Shown here piece after piece: positions 62,087 to 64,000 of a stretch of 64,000 nt of DNA. How positions within the stretch are numbered: position 1 is the stretch's first letter; each line of letters begins with the position of its first letter. The stretch covers positions 1,054,001 through 1,118,000 of the forward strand of contig NZ_FMZZ01000001.1 of NCBI RefSeq assembly GCF_900101685.1, in the 5' to 3' direction. The position numbers were made by a program, and so were the translations under genes. This DNA is from Actinokineospora iranica (lineage in GTDB: Bacteria; Actinomycetota; Actinomycetes; Mycobacteriales; Pseudonocardiaceae). The notes under the pieces are model-generated. The model saw nothing but the letters and a program-made list of their open reading frames with translations. It ran no database searches and was not told where the DNA came from.

Positions 62087-63673
62087 TCATTTCCGGGCGG
62101 TGAAAGCGATCGTGTGCCACCCGCTGGCGCCGTCGGGGATCGGTTCGGCTCGGTCGCTGGTCTGGGTGTGGCCGGTGCGGTCGGTGGCCCGGACCTCAAG
62201 CGTGTGCTGTCCCGCGGCGAGGTCGAACTCCGCGCGCCACATGCGCCAGGTGTCGATGTTCACTTCCGTGCTCAACGTGGCGGGGCGCCAGGGACCGCCG
62301 TCGAGACGAACCTCCACCCGGTCGATTCCCCGGCGCTGCGCCCACGCCACCCCCGCCGCGACGAACCTGCCCGCGGGCACCTGCTCGAAGGCCCGGGGAC
62401 GGTCGACGCGGGACATGGTCTTGATCGGGGCTCGGCGTGCCCAGTCGCGTTTGACCCAGTAGGCGTCGAAGTCGGCGAACGTGGTGAGTTCCGCGTCGAC
62501 CAGCCACTTGGTGGCCGAGACGTACCCGTACAGGCCCGGCACCACCATGCGCACCGGGAAGCCGTGCTCGATGGGCAGCGGCTCGCCGTTCATGCCGATG
62601 GCCAGCAGCGCGCCGCTGCCGGGCCGCATGATGTCCTCGACCGGGGTCCCGCAGGTCCAGCCGTCCACACTGCCGGTCGCCAACTGGTCGGCGCCGGGCC
62701 GGATGCCCGCCTCGGCGAGGATGTCGGGCAGGGACACGCCGATGAAGTCGGCGGTCGAGATATACGGCCCACCGACCTCATTGGACACGCAGCACAGGCT
62801 GATCGTCTTTTCCACCAACGGCTTGCTCAGCAGGTCGTCGTAGGTGAGCACCAGCTCGCGGTCGACCATGCCGTGGACGCGCAGGCGCCAGTCCCGCGCG
62901 GGCAGCCGGGGCACCGACAGCGCGGTGTCCACCCGGTAGAACTCGGCGTTCGGGGTGATGAAGGCGGGGGTGCCGTCGCCGACGAAGTCCGCGCCCGCCG
63001 GAATGGGCGGCGCGGGCGTGCCAGGCCGGAGCCGGATCGCACCGCGGGACGCCGCCACGTCGGCTCCGCCGCCGATGACGGTCCCGGCGACAGCGGCCGC
63101 GCCCGCGCCCGCGGCGGCCGCGGTGGAGGTGACCAGGAACCGACGGCGGCCCAGGCCGGGGACGGGCCAGTCAACCGGGCGAACCTGGGCGTCCGGCTCG
63201 GCGGTGAGCCGAGGCGCGCGGGTGTGCAGCCACCGGAAGACGGCGACGCCGACGAGCAGGCTGGCCGACGGCGGGATCACCGCGAGCGGGCCGAGGGTGG
63301 GCCGGGCGAGCACCGCGGCGATCCCGAGCACGCCGAGCGCGGCCGCCAGGACCATGCCCGGCAGCGGGCCGCGCCGGGACAGCAGCCCCGCGATCACCGC
63401 CGCCGCGGCGATGACGACGGCCATGCCCGCCAGCAGGACGGCTTTGTCGTTCTCGCCGAACGCGCGGATCGCGAAGTCCTTCACCGGGTGCGGCGTGAGG
63501 TCGATCGCGGTGTTGCCGACCGCCAGCAGCGGCGAGGCGAACGGGTCGATGAGCGCGGCGGCGAGGTGCCCGGCGGCCAGTGCCGCCGCCACCGCGACGA
63601 TGCCGACGGCGGCGGCGGCCCACCGCGGCAGCCGCCGCGCCTCGGGATCGGTTTTCTGCCTGGGTGCGGTCAC
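62087..63673 (-). CDS. Membrane-bound sulfite-oxidase-like molybdopterin oxidoreductase
   Basis: 528 residues. Four or five N-terminal membrane segments, then a Tat-like RRRFLVTSTAAAAGAG segment and a sulfite oxidase fold: the Mo-ligand Cys is in ISLCCVSNEVGG, with YGYVSATKWL and the C-terminal dimerisation domain VDRPRAFEQVPAGRFVAAGVAWAQ. Physiological substrate unknown. The GTG at 63673 gives a short cytosolic start; no ribosome binding site, possibly leaderless. Between the fasciclin and RskA genes. Confidence 0.9.
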   Translation of the reverse strand: MTAPRQKTDPEARRLPRWAAAAVGIVAVAAALAAGHLAAALIDPFASPLLAVGNTAIDLTPHPVKDFAIRAFGENDKAVLLAGMAVVIAAAAVIAGLLSRRGPLPGMVLAAALGVLGIAAVLARPTLGPLAVIPPSASLLVGVAVFRWLHTRAPRLTAEPDAQVRPVDWPVPGLGRRRFLVTSTAAAAGAGAAAVAGTVIGGGADVAASRGAIRLRPGTPAPPIPAGADFVGDGTPAFITPNAEFYRVDTALSVPRLPARDWRLRVHGMVDRELVLTYDDLLSKPLVEKTISLCCVSNEVGGPYISTADFIGVSLPDILAEAGIRPGADQLATGSVDGWTCGTPVEDIMRPGSGALLAIGMNGEPLPIEHGFPVRMVVPGLYGYVSATKWLVDAELTTFADFDAYWVKRDWARRAPIKTMSRVDRPRAFEQVPAGRFVAAGVAWAQRRGIDRVEVRLDGGPWRPATLSTEVNIDTWRMWRAEFDLAAGQHTLEVRATDRTGHTQTSDRAEPIPDGASGWHTIAFTARK

Positions 63674-63708
63674 ACCCGGTATTCGGAGCCGACGCCGCCG
63701 CGGATTGC

Positions 63709-64000
63709 TCAGACCAAGGGAAGGACCACGACGGTCGGGGTCGTGGGCAGCACGGACCCCGCTCGCGGTTCGACGGTGAGGCCGACGGCTTCCCGGCCGG
63801 TGAAACCGCTCGCCAGCAGCGGACTGGGCTGCCCGTCGGCAGCGGAGAGCAGTCCGGCCGAACGCGGCCCGTCCGCGCCGATCAGCCACAGCTGGTAGGC
63901 GCGGTCCGCCGGCAGCCGCGGCAGTCCTTGGGCGAGGAACAGCACCTCCCCCTTGGCTGGTGAGGCGACGGCGGTTCCCGTGCCGCCCCCGGTCACCTCG
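63709..64000 (-). CDS. RskA-family anti-sigma factor, C-terminal part (cut by window edge)
   Basis: About 97 residues visible. The extracytoplasmic RskA domain is clear: GLPRLPADRAYQLWLIG, a Ser/Gly loop, TGREAVGLTVEPRAGS and a final TTPTVVVLPL. The N-terminal zinc-binding domain and membrane helix must lie beyond the window. By family it sequesters SigK until cleaved. Confidence 0.88.
   Translation of the reverse strand, partial: EVTGGGTGTAVASPAKGEVLFLAQGLPRLPADRAYQLWLIGADGPRSAGLLSAADGQPSPLLASGFTGREAVGLTVEPRAGSVLPTTPTVVVLPLV

Noticed and set aside
82-64000. Long overlapping antisense frames throughout
   Set aside because: Expected from ~70% GC codon structure; each is explained by a better gene on the other strand or frame.

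Overview
The window is high-GC actinobacterial DNA. GTG starts and 4-bp stop/start overlaps are common. Gene content and order point to Pseudonocardiaceae or a close relative (inference). From about 7.6 to 41.3 kb the minus-strand genes follow the order known from Mycobacterium tuberculosis Rv2583c-Rv2614c: relA, apt, secF, secD, yajC, ruvB, ruvA, ruvC, yebC, pdxT, pdxS, a NUDIX protein, pimA, a PIM acyltransferase, pgsA, a HIT phosphorylase and thrS. An Rv2578c-like radical SAM gene lies just outside. No rRNA, tRNA, IS element, CRISPR or phage was recognised.

Layout. 0-5 kb: a nicotinamide riboside uptake and NAD salvage pair (pnuC-nadR) diverges from a LexA-controlled radical SAM gene that carries an intein inside its iron-sulfur motif; repeat-rich non-coding DNA follows. 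5.6-6.6 kb: a gene-poor stretch with a compact inverted repeat, promoter and terminator. 6.6-18.5 kb: stringent response, purine salvage, Sec accessory proteins, and the RuvABC resolvasome behind a second SOS box. 18.6-25.1 kb: accessory genes including cupins, a P450 with an abnormal I-helix, a secreted protein and a membrane multicopper oxidase. 25.2-29.4 kb: yebC and PLP synthase, split by an azlCD exporter and its regulator. 29.6-36.3 kb: an EF-G-like GTPase, a HicAB-like pair, and phosphatidylinositol mannoside synthesis. 36.9-44.3 kb: a MarR regulator with clear operators, YceI, HIT, thrS, a DUF305/LVIVD pair and a nitroreductase.

44.4-53.9 kb: a YbaB plus WXG pair (type VII secretion related), a diguanylate cyclase fused to the start of an MFS transporter, a two-component operon with a second degenerate sensor, and a cobalamin importer (btuFCD) behind a B12 riboswitch. 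54.4-60.4 kb: a GAF/PP2C phosphatase and small enzymes, interspersed with at least five truncated gene remnants. 60.5-64 kb: Lsr2, then a fasciclin lipoprotein, a molybdopterin oxidoreductase and the end of an RskA-type anti-sigma factor.

The most unusual signals are: a palindromic repeat present twice, one copy of which supplies the last ~44 codons of a sensor kinase; the intein placed at a cluster cysteine of an SOS-controlled gene; the MFS-cyclase fusion; and a tetR/MFS pair whose two N-termini and shared promoter are gone. Coordinates were read by eye; no database search or computed composition supports them.
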